This document shows, piece by piece, positions 50,171 to 59,054 of a stretch of DNA of 64,000 nt; position 1 is the stretch's first letter, and the number at the start of each line of letters is the position of its first letter. Source of the DNA: DASXAI01 sp963728985 (GTDB lineage: Bacteria > Actinomycetota > Acidimicrobiia > Acidimicrobiales > Ilumatobacteraceae); assembly GCA_963728985.1 (NCBI GenBank), contig CAVSME010000001.1, forward strand, positions 744,001 through 808,000. The letters run 5' to 3'. A model generated the notes under the pieces. The model was not told the DNA's origin and did no database searches. It worked only from the letters and a program-made list of their open reading frames with translations. Both the position numbers and the translations under genes were made by a program.

Positions 50171-51362
50171 ATGAAGGGATACGTCAGGCAGCGCCGTGGC
50201 CGCTACTACGCGGTGATCTACGAAGGACTCGACCCGGTAACGGGCAGAGAGCACCGAAGGTGGCATCCAGCCGGCACCGACCGGGCCGAGGCCGAGCGCC
50301 TGGCCGCCAGGCTCGCCGCCGAAGAGTCCGTCCGCACCGACGCGACGCGCTCGTTGACGTTCGGGGCCTACCTCACCGGCCAATGGCTGCCGGCCAAGAA
50401 GCAGCAGCTCGCGGCGAGCACGTACCGCGGCTACGAACGCAACGTTCAGCTGCACGTCCTGCCCGCGTTGGGCAAGGTCGCGATCCGCCGGTTGCGCTAC
50501 CAGCAGATCGAAGCGCTCTACGACATGCTCCTGCACCCGTCCACCGGTCGAGGACTGGCGTCGAAGACCGTCTACGAGATCCATCTCATCATCAAGAGCG
50601 CGCTCGGCGACGCGCTGCGCCGGGGGCTGGTCTCCCGCACGTCGCCGTCGTCACCCGCGCCCCCAAGCAACGAGCGCTGCAGCGGATCGAGGGGACCTCG
50701 CTCACCGAGGAGGAGCTGCGCAAGGTGGTGCGCACCGCGGCCGGCCATCGACTGTTCCCGCTGCTGTGGTTGACCGCGATGACTGGCATGCGCCGCAACG
50801 AGGTCGTCGGTCTGAAGTGGCCCGACATCGACTTCGCCAAGCGGCGTCTCCACCTCAACCCGGACTCGTCGCCATCGGCTACGAGGTCCACCTGACCCGC
50901 GGCAAGACCAAGACATCACGGCGTTCGATCGCCCTCGACCAGACGACGCTCGCCGTCCTCGCCGGCTGGCGCGCCCACCAGACTGCCGAGTTCGCCGCCG
51001 TCGGCATCGCCAACGAGGAGCAGTGGGTGTTCACCGACGGCGCCGGCCAACCCGTCCACCCGCACGCGGTCTACGAGGGATTCCGCCGTATCGTCCACAA
51101 CGCCGATGTCCCGACGATTCGCTTCCACGATCTGCGCCACACCCACGGCAGCCTGCTCATCAAGGAAGGCGTGCCAGTCAAGGTCGTCAGCGAACGCCTC
51201 GGCCACGCCAACATCGCGTTCACGATGCAGACCTACCAGCACATCCTCCCCGGCATGCAGACCGACGCCGCCCAAGCCATAGAACGTCTCGCCACGCCCG
51301 TTCCCCCGCCCGGCGCCACCACGGGGGAACAACGGGGGAACCGCCGGAGGAAGATCGCCTGA
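50171..51362 (+). pseudogene. Tyrosine recombinase/integrase, two frameshifts
   Basis: Segments: GYVRQRRGRYYAVIYEGLDP AP2-like N-terminus and FGAYLTGQWLPAKKQQLAAS core-binding domain; after a lost A near 50639, QRALQRIEGTSLTEEELRKV and LTAMTGMRRNEVVGLKWPDI (first catalytic Arg); after a lost base near 50862, LVAIGYEVHLTRGKTKTSRR, HDLRHTHGSLLIKEG (HxxR) and NIAFTMQTYQHILPG (Tyr). Repaired length is about 396 residues, and all catalytic residues survive. GAAGGAGG precedes the ATG. It lies 65 bases from a tRNA 3' fragment, the expected place for an integrase, and resembles the intact integrase at 61.7 kb. Confidence 0.87.
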
Positions 51363-51389
51363 TCCGGAGGAACACCGAGACGACGAGCG

Positions 51390-51420
51390 AAGGCCCAGGT
51401 CGCTGACCTGGGCCTTTCTC
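51390..51420 (+). terminator. Rho-independent terminator after integrase 1
   Basis: AAGGCCCAGGTC and GACCTGGGCCTT form a perfect twelve-pair stem with a three-base loop, followed by TCTC. It ends seven bases before the tRNA fragment. A similar hairpin lies between integrase 2 and tRNA-fMet. Confidence 0.85.
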
Positions 51421-51426
51421 ACACGT

Positions 51427-51473
51427 TGGTGGCGGGGGCAGGATTTGAACCTGCGACCTTCGGGTTATGAGCC
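51427..51473 (-). other. tRNA-fMet 3' fragment, probable attachment site
   Basis: On the minus strand this reads from GGCTCATAACCCGAAGGTCG (anticodon CAT) through a T-arm to CCCCGCC-A-CCA, the 3' 47 bases of an initiator tRNA. The 5' half is absent: sequence to the right of 51473 has no tRNA fold. CGACCTTCGGGTTATGAGCC (plus strand) is identical to the complete tRNA at 62.95-63.03 kb; the T-stem differs at a few positions. It fits the distal att copy left when an element enters a tRNA 3' end. Confidence 0.8.
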
Positions 51474-51614
51474 CTCGGCCAGGTTGAGGCGTTCTCCCTG
51501 GTAGAGACCCAGTTTCTCGTGGCCGGAGTCCTGGGTCAAGTGGCCCCTGTTCCCTGGTGTTTCCCGCTGTTTACCGATGGCGTGGTACATCGTTGGTACA
51601 TCGCCTCGGGCCGA

Positions 51615-51857
51615 TCAGGCCGAGCGGGCGAGAAGGCGGACCGCGGCGGGGTCGTCGGGCGGCACGGCGACGAAGTGCACCTGGCCGTCGTCGTCGACCT
51701 GCTCGACGCGGACCACGCACCAGAACCGGTCGGTACCGGCGATCAACACCGCGCCGGGAACCACGGCGGCGGGTTCGGCGGCGTTACGGAGCAGACTCCA
51801 CCAACGGCCCTCGTCGTCCTCAGCGTTCAGATCGGCTCGCAGATCGATCGTAGGCAT
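51615..51857 (-). CDS. Small conserved-looking protein of unknown function
   Basis: An 80-residue acidic protein, MPTIDLRADLNAEDDEGRWW at the start, then a strand-rich part (VVPGAVLIAGTDRFWCVVRV, GQVHFVAVPPDD). No family recognised. It starts three bases after the stop of the next gene, so the two form a pair, toxin-antitoxin-like in size and spacing. It is the first gene inside the island border. Confidence 0.65.
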   Translation of the reverse strand: MPTIDLRADLNAEDDEGRWWSLLRNAAEPAAVVPGAVLIAGTDRFWCVVRVEQVDDDGQVHFVAVPPDDPAAVRLLARSA

Positions 51858-51860
51858 CGC

Positions 51861-52280
51861 TCAGTCTTCGGTCCTGTGGTGAGGATTGGGTACCACCCGG
51901 TGTGTGGTGCCCAGCATACGTGCGACCAGTTCACGCACGTCGGCGTGTACGACGTCGTAGTGCGGCGTGAGCCCGGTGTCCCACAGCTCCAGTCCGGCAG
52001 CTTCGAGATCGCCGGCGGAGAACAGCACGAGCCACGGCACGGCCGAGAACCGTGAGGCCGCCAGATCGGTCCACAACACCTCCGCCGTCTCGGCGAAGAC
52101 GGAGATGCCGTAGAACCCGTAGACCTCGAAGTTCCGTTGCGCCGACTCGGCCAGCACGTCAGGGTCGAGAAGATCACCGCGGATCATCACAGTCGCCGCG
52201 GACAGCGGCTGGTCTCCGCGGCGCGCCCGCTGCTTCGCCACTGGGCAATCCTGCCGTGTCAGCTCGAAACCGGCGAGCAT
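51861..52280 (-). CDS. Protein of unknown function paired with the 80-residue protein
   Basis: A 139-residue protein. Distinct segments are MIRGDLLDPDVLAESAQRNF, VYGFYGISVFAETAEVLW and LELWDTGLTPHYDVVHADVR, with His residues near the C-terminus. I recall similar two-gene pairs in actinobacterial accessory DNA but cannot name the family. The ATG at 52280 follows MxxR-type upstream codons that could extend the N-terminus by seven residues (GTG at 52301). Confidence 0.65.
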   Translation of the reverse strand: MLAGFELTRQDCPVAKQRARRGDQPLSAATVMIRGDLLDPDVLAESAQRNFEVYGFYGISVFAETAEVLWTDLAASRFSAVPWLVLFSAGDLEAAGLELWDTGLTPHYDVVHADVRELVARMLGTTHRVVPNPHHRTED

Positions 52281-52791
52281 CCGCAACCACGGCACGCCCA
52301 CGACCTCACCGGCCGGGGATCATCGGACAGATCTCGAGCGTCCACGACCCGCGGTCCAGGACGCGGGCGACCGCGACTACCGGGCACCGTTACCGGACTG
52401 TGAGTGTGCAGCGGGTCGGTCCCGGGGAGCGGCGATGCTTGGGGTCGGTGACGACGGCTTGACCCGTTGGCGGCCTTGCCCCCGGCTCGGTGTTGGGCGC
52501 CTCGCAACTGATGTCTCCGGCCATCGTTGCCGATGCCGGCCTGGCCTGCTGTCCGCGAATCCAACCCGACAACCGGCGGCTCTGAGGTCATCGACAATCC
52601 CAGGCATCTGCCCGAGCTCCTCGCAGGGCCGGCGAACCTTCGTCCGCCACGAGCCCTTCGCCGGCGAGTCACCATGGCCGATGACCAGCGAGACGCTCTG
52701 GGTCCGTGGCCGTGAAGCGATCGCGACGTCTGGAACTGGTCCGCGCTCGTCGGAGCCAACCTCGCGTGCTGCGGTGGCGGCGACGACGCCG
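52281..52791. other. Non-coding stretch in island
   Basis: About 510 bases between the small gene pair and the end of the Rieske gene. Open frames here are arginine- or serine-rich shadows without homology. The promoter of the small pair must be in the left part; I see no IS end or repeat. Confidence 0.45.
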
Positions 52792-54174
52792 CTAGGTGCC
52801 CGCCAGGAGGATCAGCGGCACTTCGGCGGCGATCGGGCCGCCACGGTCGCTGCGCCGGGCATCGGCACTGAGCGTTCGCCAGTCGACGTCAGGGTCGTAG
52901 ATCAACGACGCCGAGCGGACGTGGTCGAGCGAGACGTCGTCGACGTTGGGCGGCACCGTGCCGTCGTCTCGCAGCGCCTTGACCGCGTCGAGCAGCTGGG
53001 CGCGAACGGCGATGACCATCTGGTCCGACGAGCCGAGGTGCTCCTGGGTGCGGTCGTACACCGGTTCCCCGTCGGCTGCGCACATGAGCTCGGTCATCGC
53101 CCGGTCCTGAAGGTTCATCACGAACGGGATGCCAAGGCGCATCGACTCCTGCTCCAGCTGCCGGTCGCGCAGGTAGTCGTTGCGCTTGTTGGCGAACGTC
53201 ATGAAGTACGAGCGCGGATCGATCGTCCGCGGTAGATATCCGCCGACCGAGGCGAAGCTGTCTTCGTCGAGCAGATTGCCTCCGCCCGTCCCGACCGACC
53301 CCTGTTCGCGAGTGATCGGACCTTCGACGCTCGCGCTCTGGTGGATGAGCATCGCATGGTGGTCATCGAGCGGCACGAAGCTGCGCAGCACGGCGACCGG
53401 TCCGACGCTGATCGTGGTGTGGAACGGGAACACGAAGTTGTTCATGCGATGCCAGTCGCGCCCGTCGGGCAGCCTTCGCATCGAGGTGTAGAACGCACCC
53501 CATTCGGTGCGCTCGACGTCGAGGCGCGGAGGGTTGGGGTCGTGGTTCCAGAAGCCGGGCATACCGATCGGTGGGCTCGGTGCATCCTCCGAGAGGCGGC
53601 GGTGGACGTGATCGAGGTGCACCGAGTCGAGGTCGCCCTCGATGTTCTGCAGCCAGTTGGCCTCCTCCATCATCACGGAGGGAGGGGCGACGTGCGCGGC
53701 CGGGAGCATGTTGATCTCGAACTCTGGGAACGGCGGCGGCGTCGTGCGCGTGCCCATGTAGATCCAGATCAGGTAGTTGACCTCGTGGCACGGGTAGGCG
53801 CGAATCCTGATCGTGTTCTTGAAGTGCGCCTCGGCCCGGCTGCCGGGCTGTTCGGTGGGGCAGTCGACCAACGTCCCGCTGCGGTCGAACTTCCAGCCGT
53901 GGTAGTTGCAACGCAGCCCACATTCCTCGTTGCGGCCGAAGTACAACGACGCGCCGCGGTGCGGACAGGCCTCGGCCGTCGCCCCGATCTTCCCCGCCGT
54001 GTCGCGGAACATCACGAAGCTCTCGCCGAGCAGCATCATCCGCTTGACCTCGCCGTCGGGTTCGGGGAACTCCGACGATGGCAGGCACGGGATCCAGTAC
54101 TGGCGCATCAGCTCGCCCATCGGCGTGCCCGGCCCGACGCGGCACAACAGCTCGTTGTCGGCGCGACTCAACAT
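52792..54174 (-). CDS. Rieske non-heme iron oxygenase, large subunit (phthalate 4,5-dioxygenase-like)
   Basis: A 460-residue oxygenase: Rieske cluster CPHRGASLYF and CNYHGWKF, mononuclear iron site GDLDSVHLDHVHRRL (two His, with Asp), start VGPGTPMGELMRQYW as in the phthalate/vanillate-type single-subunit oxygenases. The reductase partner is not encoded nearby. It follows the extradiol dioxygenase gene by 22 bases in the same direction. Confidence 0.92.
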   Translation of the reverse strand: MLSRADNELLCRVGPGTPMGELMRQYWIPCLPSSEFPEPDGEVKRMMLLGESFVMFRDTAGKIGATAEACPHRGASLYFGRNEECGLRCNYHGWKFDRSGTLVDCPTEQPGSRAEAHFKNTIRIRAYPCHEVNYLIWIYMGTRTTPPPFPEFEINMLPAAHVAPPSVMMEEANWLQNIEGDLDSVHLDHVHRRLSEDAPSPPIGMPGFWNHDPNPPRLDVERTEWGAFYTSMRRLPDGRDWHRMNNFVFPFHTTISVGPVAVLRSFVPLDDHHAMLIHQSASVEGPITREQGSVGTGGGNLLDEDSFASVGGYLPRTIDPRSYFMTFANKRNDYLRDRQLEQESMRLGIPFVMNLQDRAMTELMCAADGEPVYDRTQEHLGSSDQMVIAVRAQLLDAVKALRDDGTVPPNVDDVSLDHVRSASLIYDPDVDWRTLSADARRSDRGGPIAAEVPLILLAGT

Positions 54175-54196
54175 CTGTCAACCCCCAGGTTGTGGC

Positions 54197-55183
54197 TCAT
54201 TCGGAAATCGACCAGGTGGCGAAGCCCATGCCGCACCCGGTGCCCGCCGGCGAGCGGTAACACGGCGCGTAGTCCTGCCACGAGGTGCCGGCGCCTCCCA
54301 TGACGCCGGCGACGGTGATCCAGTTGCGGATCTCCGACGACCCGGCCTGCAGCAGCTCGACCGGGATCGACGTCAGGGCCTCGCGGTCGGCGTCGCGTAG
54401 TGCGTCGAGCACGAGCGCGTCGAGGCGCTCGTCAACGACGAAGTGGCTCAACCCGCCGGAGGCGACGACCGCGACTCGGGCGTCGCCCGGCGCGGCGTGG
54501 ATCGCGGCGCGCAGCGCCTCGCCGAGCGCCCAACAGCGCTCCGGAGTCGGCTGGTTGGGCGGGTAGTAGGTGTTCAGCAGCAGCGGAACAATCGGGACGT
54601 CGGCGTCGAGCAGCCCCTCACCGATGAAGCCGAAGGCGTGCCCGAAGCCGCGTCCGTCGGGCTGGCGTGCGACGCTGGTGGCGTCGATGCCGTGGGCGCA
54701 CAAGCCGACCAGCAGGTCGTGAGCCAGTTTGCCGCTGCCCGCGAACGTGCGTGGCTCGTCCATCGCGTAGCCGGCCTTGACCACGTCGAAGAACTCCGAG
54801 CCGTGGATCTCCAACTCGGCGGTGAGCCAAGCGTCCCCCCAGTACATGGCGATCGCAGGCTGGTTCGATTCGTCGAACAGCTCGAGCTGGTCGTCACCGA
54901 CGACGACCACGGCGTCGGGTCGCAGTTCGCGCAGGTGCTCGTGGAGACGGGCGATGCCACGGCGGCAGGTCGCGTAGCGGCGTTCCCACACGTCACGGTC
55001 GAGCTCGGCGTCGAGCGCGCCGGCGACGATCGCCTCGAGCTCGTCGTAGGTGCGGTGTACGCCGCCATCGTCGTACAGCTGCGGGTTGCGCCGATCCTGC
55101 TCGGCGCGTTCCATCCACAGCCTGGGCTCGGCGAGCAGCAATGGGCTGTGACTGCAACCGGCGGCACCGACGAGACGGGCCAT
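54197..55183 (-). CDS. Class III extradiol ring-cleavage dioxygenase (LigB-like)
   Basis: A 328-residue LigB-type protein: GAAGCSHSPLLLAEPRLWME (metal His), DAVVVVGDDQLELFDES, RQPDGRGFGHAFGFIGEGLL, VVASGGLSHFVVDERLD (catalytic/metal His). Relatives such as protocatechuate 4,5-dioxygenase open the ring with Fe(II). The ATG at 55183 is preceded by AAGGTGAG. It starts divergently from the GntR gene, with repeated GATGCAA between. It may carry the small alpha subunit function or be a one-subunit type. Confidence 0.9.
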   Translation of the reverse strand: MARLVGAAGCSHSPLLLAEPRLWMERAEQDRRNPQLYDDGGVHRTYDELEAIVAGALDAELDRDVWERRYATCRRGIARLHEHLRELRPDAVVVVGDDQLELFDESNQPAIAMYWGDAWLTAELEIHGSEFFDVVKAGYAMDEPRTFAGSGKLAHDLLVGLCAHGIDATSVARQPDGRGFGHAFGFIGEGLLDADVPIVPLLLNTYYPPNQPTPERCWALGEALRAAIHAAPGDARVAVVASGGLSHFVVDERLDALVLDALRDADREALTSIPVELLQAGSSEIRNWITVAGVMGGAGTSWQDYAPCYRSPAGTGCGMGFATWSISE

Positions 55184-55230
55184 CAGTCGCTCACCTTGTG
55201 CGTCGCCATGACGGGCCCTCCCCAAAGTTG

Positions 55231-55276
55231 GATGCAATCCTAGATGCAAGTCTGGGTGCGATGCAAGGCGTAGCCT
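55231..55276. promoter_or_regulatory. Three GATGCAA repeats and -10 of the GntR gene
   Basis: GATGCAA occurs at 55231, 55243 and 55260. TAGCCT (55271-55276) is suitably placed as a -10 for a transcript starting at the GTG at 55285. A fourth GATGCAA lies in the palindrome before the second Rieske gene, so the motif is a likely GntR recognition element. Confidence 0.5.
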
Positions 55277-55284
55277 GTCTGTTC

Positions 55285-55947
55285 GTGCCGGTTGACGAAC
55301 TCGAAGCGACGGGAACGACCGAGCGGCGCACCAAGGACGGTGCGGCGGTGATGCGGGCGGTCGCCGAGCTGCGCTACCGGATCGTCACCGGTGAGCTGGG
55401 TGGCGGCGAGCAGCTGCGCCAGGAGCGGATGGCCGAGCTGCTGAACATGAGCCGCGTCCCGGTCCGCGAAGCGCTGCGCGTCCTCGCCGACCAGGGGCTG
55501 CTGGAGCACCGGGTGCACACGGGCTACTTCGTGCGCAAACGACCTGCTGACGAGCTGCGCCAGATCTATGTGATGCTGGCGTTCCTGGAGGGGCAGGTGC
55601 TGGCCGACATCGCCCCGGCCGACTCGGCCACGCTCGAGCGGATGCGGGCGATCAACGCCGAGATGGCGACGTACGTCGAGTCGGCCGACTGGGGGCCGAT
55701 GGTCGATCTCAATCGCCGGTTCCACTTCGAGATCTTTCGGCTGACGGGCCAGAGGGTGATGCTCGCGGAGCTGGAGCGGTTGTGGACGATCGCCGCGCCG
55801 TACATCGCCCAGAAGTACGCCATCGTGGAGATGCGCGAGCAGGCCATCGCTGAGCACGAGCGGATGATCGAGGCGCTCGCGTCCGGAGATCGCGTCGAGC
55901 TCGACCGCCAGTTCGACGAGCACCGCACCCAGCGCCGCCTCCGTTGA
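55285..55947 (+). CDS. GntR-family (FadR-type) regulator
   Basis: A 220-residue FadR/VanR-type GntR: ELRYRIVTGELGGGEQLRQE, ELLNMSRVPVREALRVLADQ, GLLEHRVHTGYFVRK, then an FCD ligand domain with metal-type ligands (DLNRRFHFEI, AEHERMIEALASGD). The GTG start fits a leaderless transcript; an in-frame ATG at 55261 overlaps a GATGCAA repeat. It probably responds to an aromatic acid or ring-cleavage product and controls both divergent units. Confidence 0.9.
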   Translation: MPVDELEATGTTERRTKDGAAVMRAVAELRYRIVTGELGGGEQLRQERMAELLNMSRVPVREALRVLADQGLLEHRVHTGYFVRKRPADELRQIYVMLAFLEGQVLADIAPADSATLERMRAINAEMATYVESADWGPMVDLNRRFHFEIFRLTGQRVMLAELERLWTIAAPYIAQKYAIVEMREQAIAEHERMIEALASGDRVELDRQFDEHRTQRRLR

Positions 55948-56012
55948 TCTCGTGGACGACGCCGATTGTGGCCTCGCGCGCCTTGACCGATGTATGCATG
56001 ATTGGATTTAAT

Positions 56013-56025
56013 GTTGCGATGCAAC
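56013..56025. promoter_or_regulatory. GTTGCGATGCAAC palindrome
   Basis: Arms GTTGC and GCAAC around GAT, 37 bases before the second Rieske gene. It contains the same GATGCAA element as the GntR promoter region. TATGCATGATTGGATT at about 55993 also resembles the 13-bp operator of the 10-30 kb cluster with one inserted base. Confidence 0.5.
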
Positions 56026-56062
56026 TCGTTGGGGGGCAGTCGACGGGACGCTCGTCGTGGTG

Positions 56063-57376
56063 ATGACGGCGGAAACGAACCGGCGGCTGACCGAGGTCGG
56101 GCCGGGCACGCCGATGGGCAACCTGCTGCGGCGCTACTGGCAGCCGATCGCCGCCGTCGATCAGTTCGGTCCCGGCGACCGTCGGCCGGTGCGGCTGCTC
56201 GGCGAGGACCTGGTGCTGTACCGGTTGCCGGATGGTGGGTTCGGGCTGATCGAGCGGCACTGCCCGCATCGGCGCGCCGACCTGCTCAACGGCTACGTGG
56301 AGGACGGCGGGATCCGCTGCAGCTACCACGGTTGGAAGTTCGACACCTGCGGCACCTGCGTGCACCAGCCGTTCGAGGAGGTCGCCGGCTCAACCCGCCT
56401 GAAGGATCGGGTGTCGGCGACGGCGTACCGGGCCGAGGCCCGCTTCGGTCTCGTGTGGGCGTACCTCGGCCCCGACCCGGCCCCGTTGATCCCGTCGTGG
56501 GAGCCGTTCCTGGCGAAGGACTGCTTCGCCCAGATCGTGTTCCACGAGGTGCCGTGCAACTGGCTGCAGTGCCAGGAGAACTCGATCGACCCGGTGCACT
56601 TCGAGTGGCTGCACGGCAACTGGATCGCCGGCCAGGCGAGCGACCCGGACCGTTACGGGCCGTCGCACGTGCAGCTCGGCTTCGACGAGTGGGAGTACGG
56701 CTTCGCCTACCGTCGCCTGCACACCGGTGAGGACGAGACGTCCGATGCATGGGTCACCGGGCGGCTGTGCATCATGCCCAACCTGTTCGCCCCGGTGCAC
56801 TTCGAGTGGCGGGTGCCGATCGACGACCGCCGCACCCTGAGCGTCGTGTGGATCGCCGACCCGGTGAGCGAGGAGCGGGCCCCGTTCCAACAGGATCTCA
56901 TCCCGTCGTGGTGGGGCAAGATGCACGACGACGACGGCACGCCGCTCACGACCCACGTGCTGCACCAGGACACGATCAGCTGGGTCGGGCAAGGTGAGAT
57001 CGCCGACCGGACCCGTGAGCACCTTGGCCGCAGTGACCGCGGTGTCCAGCAGTTCCGCCAGCGGTTGATGGCCGACGTCGATGCCGTCGAGCGCGGCGAA
57101 GACCCGTCCGGTCTGGTGCGCGACCCGGCGCACAACGGGTGCATCGAGTGGCCGGCGGGGCTGCGCCGCTTCTACGTCGCCCCGCTGCCCACCGAGGCGA
57201 TCCGCGCCCGAATGGCGGCGATCGCTCGCGCCGTACCGAGCCTGCCCGAGGGCGAGCGGTTCTTCCTGCTCGCCGGCCAGCCGGCGCACGTCCGGGACCA
57301 GTGGGACTGGGCCATGGGCCTGCGCGACTCCCCACCCGTCACCGATTCGCCGACCGCTCTCGTGGAGGTGCGCTGA
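56063..57376 (+). CDS. Rieske non-heme iron oxygenase, large subunit, second copy
   Basis: A 437-residue oxygenase with CPHRRADLL and CSYHGWKF, NSIDPVHFEWLHGNW iron site and VGPGTPMGNLLRRYWQP start. It is clearly related to the first Rieske protein but diverged, so the two may act on different intermediates or on different substrates. First gene of the rightward unit; its stop overlaps the amidohydrolase ATG by one base (TGATG). Confidence 0.92.
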   Translation: MTAETNRRLTEVGPGTPMGNLLRRYWQPIAAVDQFGPGDRRPVRLLGEDLVLYRLPDGGFGLIERHCPHRRADLLNGYVEDGGIRCSYHGWKFDTCGTCVHQPFEEVAGSTRLKDRVSATAYRAEARFGLVWAYLGPDPAPLIPSWEPFLAKDCFAQIVFHEVPCNWLQCQENSIDPVHFEWLHGNWIAGQASDPDRYGPSHVQLGFDEWEYGFAYRRLHTGEDETSDAWVTGRLCIMPNLFAPVHFEWRVPIDDRRTLSVVWIADPVSEERAPFQQDLIPSWWGKMHDDDGTPLTTHVLHQDTISWVGQGEIADRTREHLGRSDRGVQQFRQRLMADVDAVERGEDPSGLVRDPAHNGCIEWPAGLRRFYVAPLPTEAIRARMAAIARAVPSLPEGERFFLLAGQPAHVRDQWDWAMGLRDSPPVTDSPTALVEVR

Positions 57377-58398
57377 TGTTCAACGGCAACAAGGTCCTCG
57401 ACGTGCACTCCCACGTCTACGCGCCGATGGAGTGCTACGCGAACCTGACGCTGATGCTCGGGGCGAACACGCCGTTGCCGAGCACGGTACGCACCAAGCG
57501 GATGCCGATGTCGTTCGGATGGAGCGAGGAGCGCATCGTCGAGTTCATGGGCGGTCACGTGACGCTGCTCGACGAGCGCGGCATCGACGTGCAGCTGCTC
57601 GGCCCGCGCCCGTTCCTCGGGATGGGCTGGATGCCCGCCCACCTGCAACCGGCGTGGACCGCGTACGTCAATGACCTCATCGACCTGCAGTGCCGGTCGT
57701 ACCCGGACCGCTTCCTCGGCGCCTGTCAGCTGCCCCACGACGTTCACGCGCCGGACGCGTCGCACTGCGTCGCCGAGCTCGATCGCTGCGTCAACGAGCT
57801 CGGCTTCGTCGCGGCCTACGTCAGCCCGGACCCCGACGGCAAACGAACGGCGCCGGGCGTGCACAGCACGTGGTGGGACCCGCTGTACGCCCGCTGCGTC
57901 GAGCTCGACGTCCCGATCGTCATCCACGGCTCGTGCAACGGCGACCCCCGTGCCGCCGACATCCCGAACAACTACCAGCTCAACTTCCTCACCGAGCAGT
58001 ACCTCGCCGGCCAGTTCCTCACCCGCGGCAAGGTGTTCGACCGCCACCCCCAGCTGCGCATCCTGATCTGCCACTGCGGCGGCGCGCTGGAGCGGTTCAT
58101 CGCCACCGACGACACCCACATCGGGCAGGGCAACCTCGTCGACAACCTGTTCTACGACACCTGCGCCTACGACATCGACTTCCTCACCGCAGCGATCCGC
58201 CAGAAGGGCGTCGACTCGATGTGCTTCGGCGTCGAGACGCCCGGCTCGGGCAGCGCGCCACGCGCCGACACGGGGCGTCCCGGCGACGACCTGATCCCGG
58301 TCATCGATGGTTTCGACTGGTTGACCGCCGAGGACAAGGACAAGATCTTCCACCGCAACCCACTGCGCTTCTGCGCCGGGTTCAAGCGCGCGCTGTGA
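57376..58398 (+). CDS. Amidohydrolase-superfamily protein, LigJ (4-oxalomesaconate hydratase)-like
   Basis: A 340-residue TIM-barrel metalloprotein: VLDVHSHVYAP (HxH), VIHGSCNG, LRILICHCGGALERFIA, and the C-terminal HRNPLRFC. Within COG2159 it resembles 4-oxalomesaconate hydratase of the protocatechuate 4,5-cleavage pathway, and context (LigB-like dioxygenase, LigK-like aldolase) supports this. A decarboxylase of the ACMSD group is the alternative. Confidence 0.85.
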   Translation: MFNGNKVLDVHSHVYAPMECYANLTLMLGANTPLPSTVRTKRMPMSFGWSEERIVEFMGGHVTLLDERGIDVQLLGPRPFLGMGWMPAHLQPAWTAYVNDLIDLQCRSYPDRFLGACQLPHDVHAPDASHCVAELDRCVNELGFVAAYVSPDPDGKRTAPGVHSTWWDPLYARCVELDVPIVIHGSCNGDPRAADIPNNYQLNFLTEQYLAGQFLTRGKVFDRHPQLRILICHCGGALERFIATDDTHIGQGNLVDNLFYDTCAYDIDFLTAAIRQKGVDSMCFGVETPGSGSAPRADTGRPGDDLIPVIDGFDWLTAEDKDKIFHRNPLRFCAGFKRAL

Positions 58399-59054
58399 CC
58401 GACGCGCTAGACCGGCTGGCCCGGCTGGACACGCCGGCGCTGTCCGACGCGCTCGACCGGCTGGGCATCGACGGCCAGGCGGTCGGCATCGTCGCCCTCG
58501 ATCGTGGCGCCCAACTCACGGGGCGGGCGTACACGGTGCGGATGCTGCCGCGCGGCCTGTCCGGCAAGTCCGTCGGCGACTACATCGACGAGGTGCCCGC
58601 CGGCGCGGTCGTCGTGATCGACAACCAGGGCCGACTCGACGCCACCGTGTGGGGCGACATCCTGACGACGATCGCCGCCAGGAACGGCATCGAAGGCACC
58701 GTCATCGATGGGGTGTGCCGAGACGTCCGCCGGGCGAGCGAGCTGGACTACCCGATCTACGCCCGGGCGAACACGATGCGCACCGGCAAGGACCGCGTCG
58801 CCGCCGAGGCCTACCAGCAGCCGGTGCAGCTCGCCGGGATCCGCGTCGAGCCCGGCGACTGGCTGCGCGGCGACGCCGACGGGATCGTCGTGGTCCCGAC
58901 GATCGTCGTCGACGACGTGCTCGCCGCCGCCGAGGAGATCGAAGCCGCGGAAGAACGCATCCGCACGGCGGTCCGCGACGGCGGCCGCCTCGACGAGATC
59001 CGCGCCCGCGCCGGCTACCACGTCCTGCAGACGCGCCAGGCCGAGCATGCCTGA
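58395..59054 (+). CDS. RraA/LigK-type aldolase (4-carboxy-4-hydroxy-2-oxoadipate aldolase-like)
   Basis: A 219-residue RraA-fold protein with GTVIDGVCRDVRRASELDYP carrying the Gly...Arg-Asp substrate and metal site, and an aldolase-type C-terminal tail. The GTG start overlaps the amidohydrolase stop (GTGA). As the first of three such genes and directly after the LigJ-like gene, it is the best candidate for the class II pyruvate-releasing aldolase ending the pathway. Confidence 0.83.
   Translation: MTDALDRLARLDTPALSDALDRLGIDGQAVGIVALDRGAQLTGRAYTVRMLPRGLSGKSVGDYIDEVPAGAVVVIDNQGRLDATVWGDILTTIAARNGIEGTVIDGVCRDVRRASELDYPIYARANTMRTGKDRVAAEAYQQPVQLAGIRVEPGDWLRGDADGIVVVPTIVVDDVLAAAEEIEAAEERIRTAVRDGGRLDEIRARAGYHVLQTRQAEHA

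Noticed and set aside
51427..51520. A second complete tRNA or a tRNA with an intron at 51.4 kb
   Set aside because: Only the 3' 47 bases fold as tRNA; the sequence beyond has no matching acceptor or D-arm and no intron splice structure I could see.
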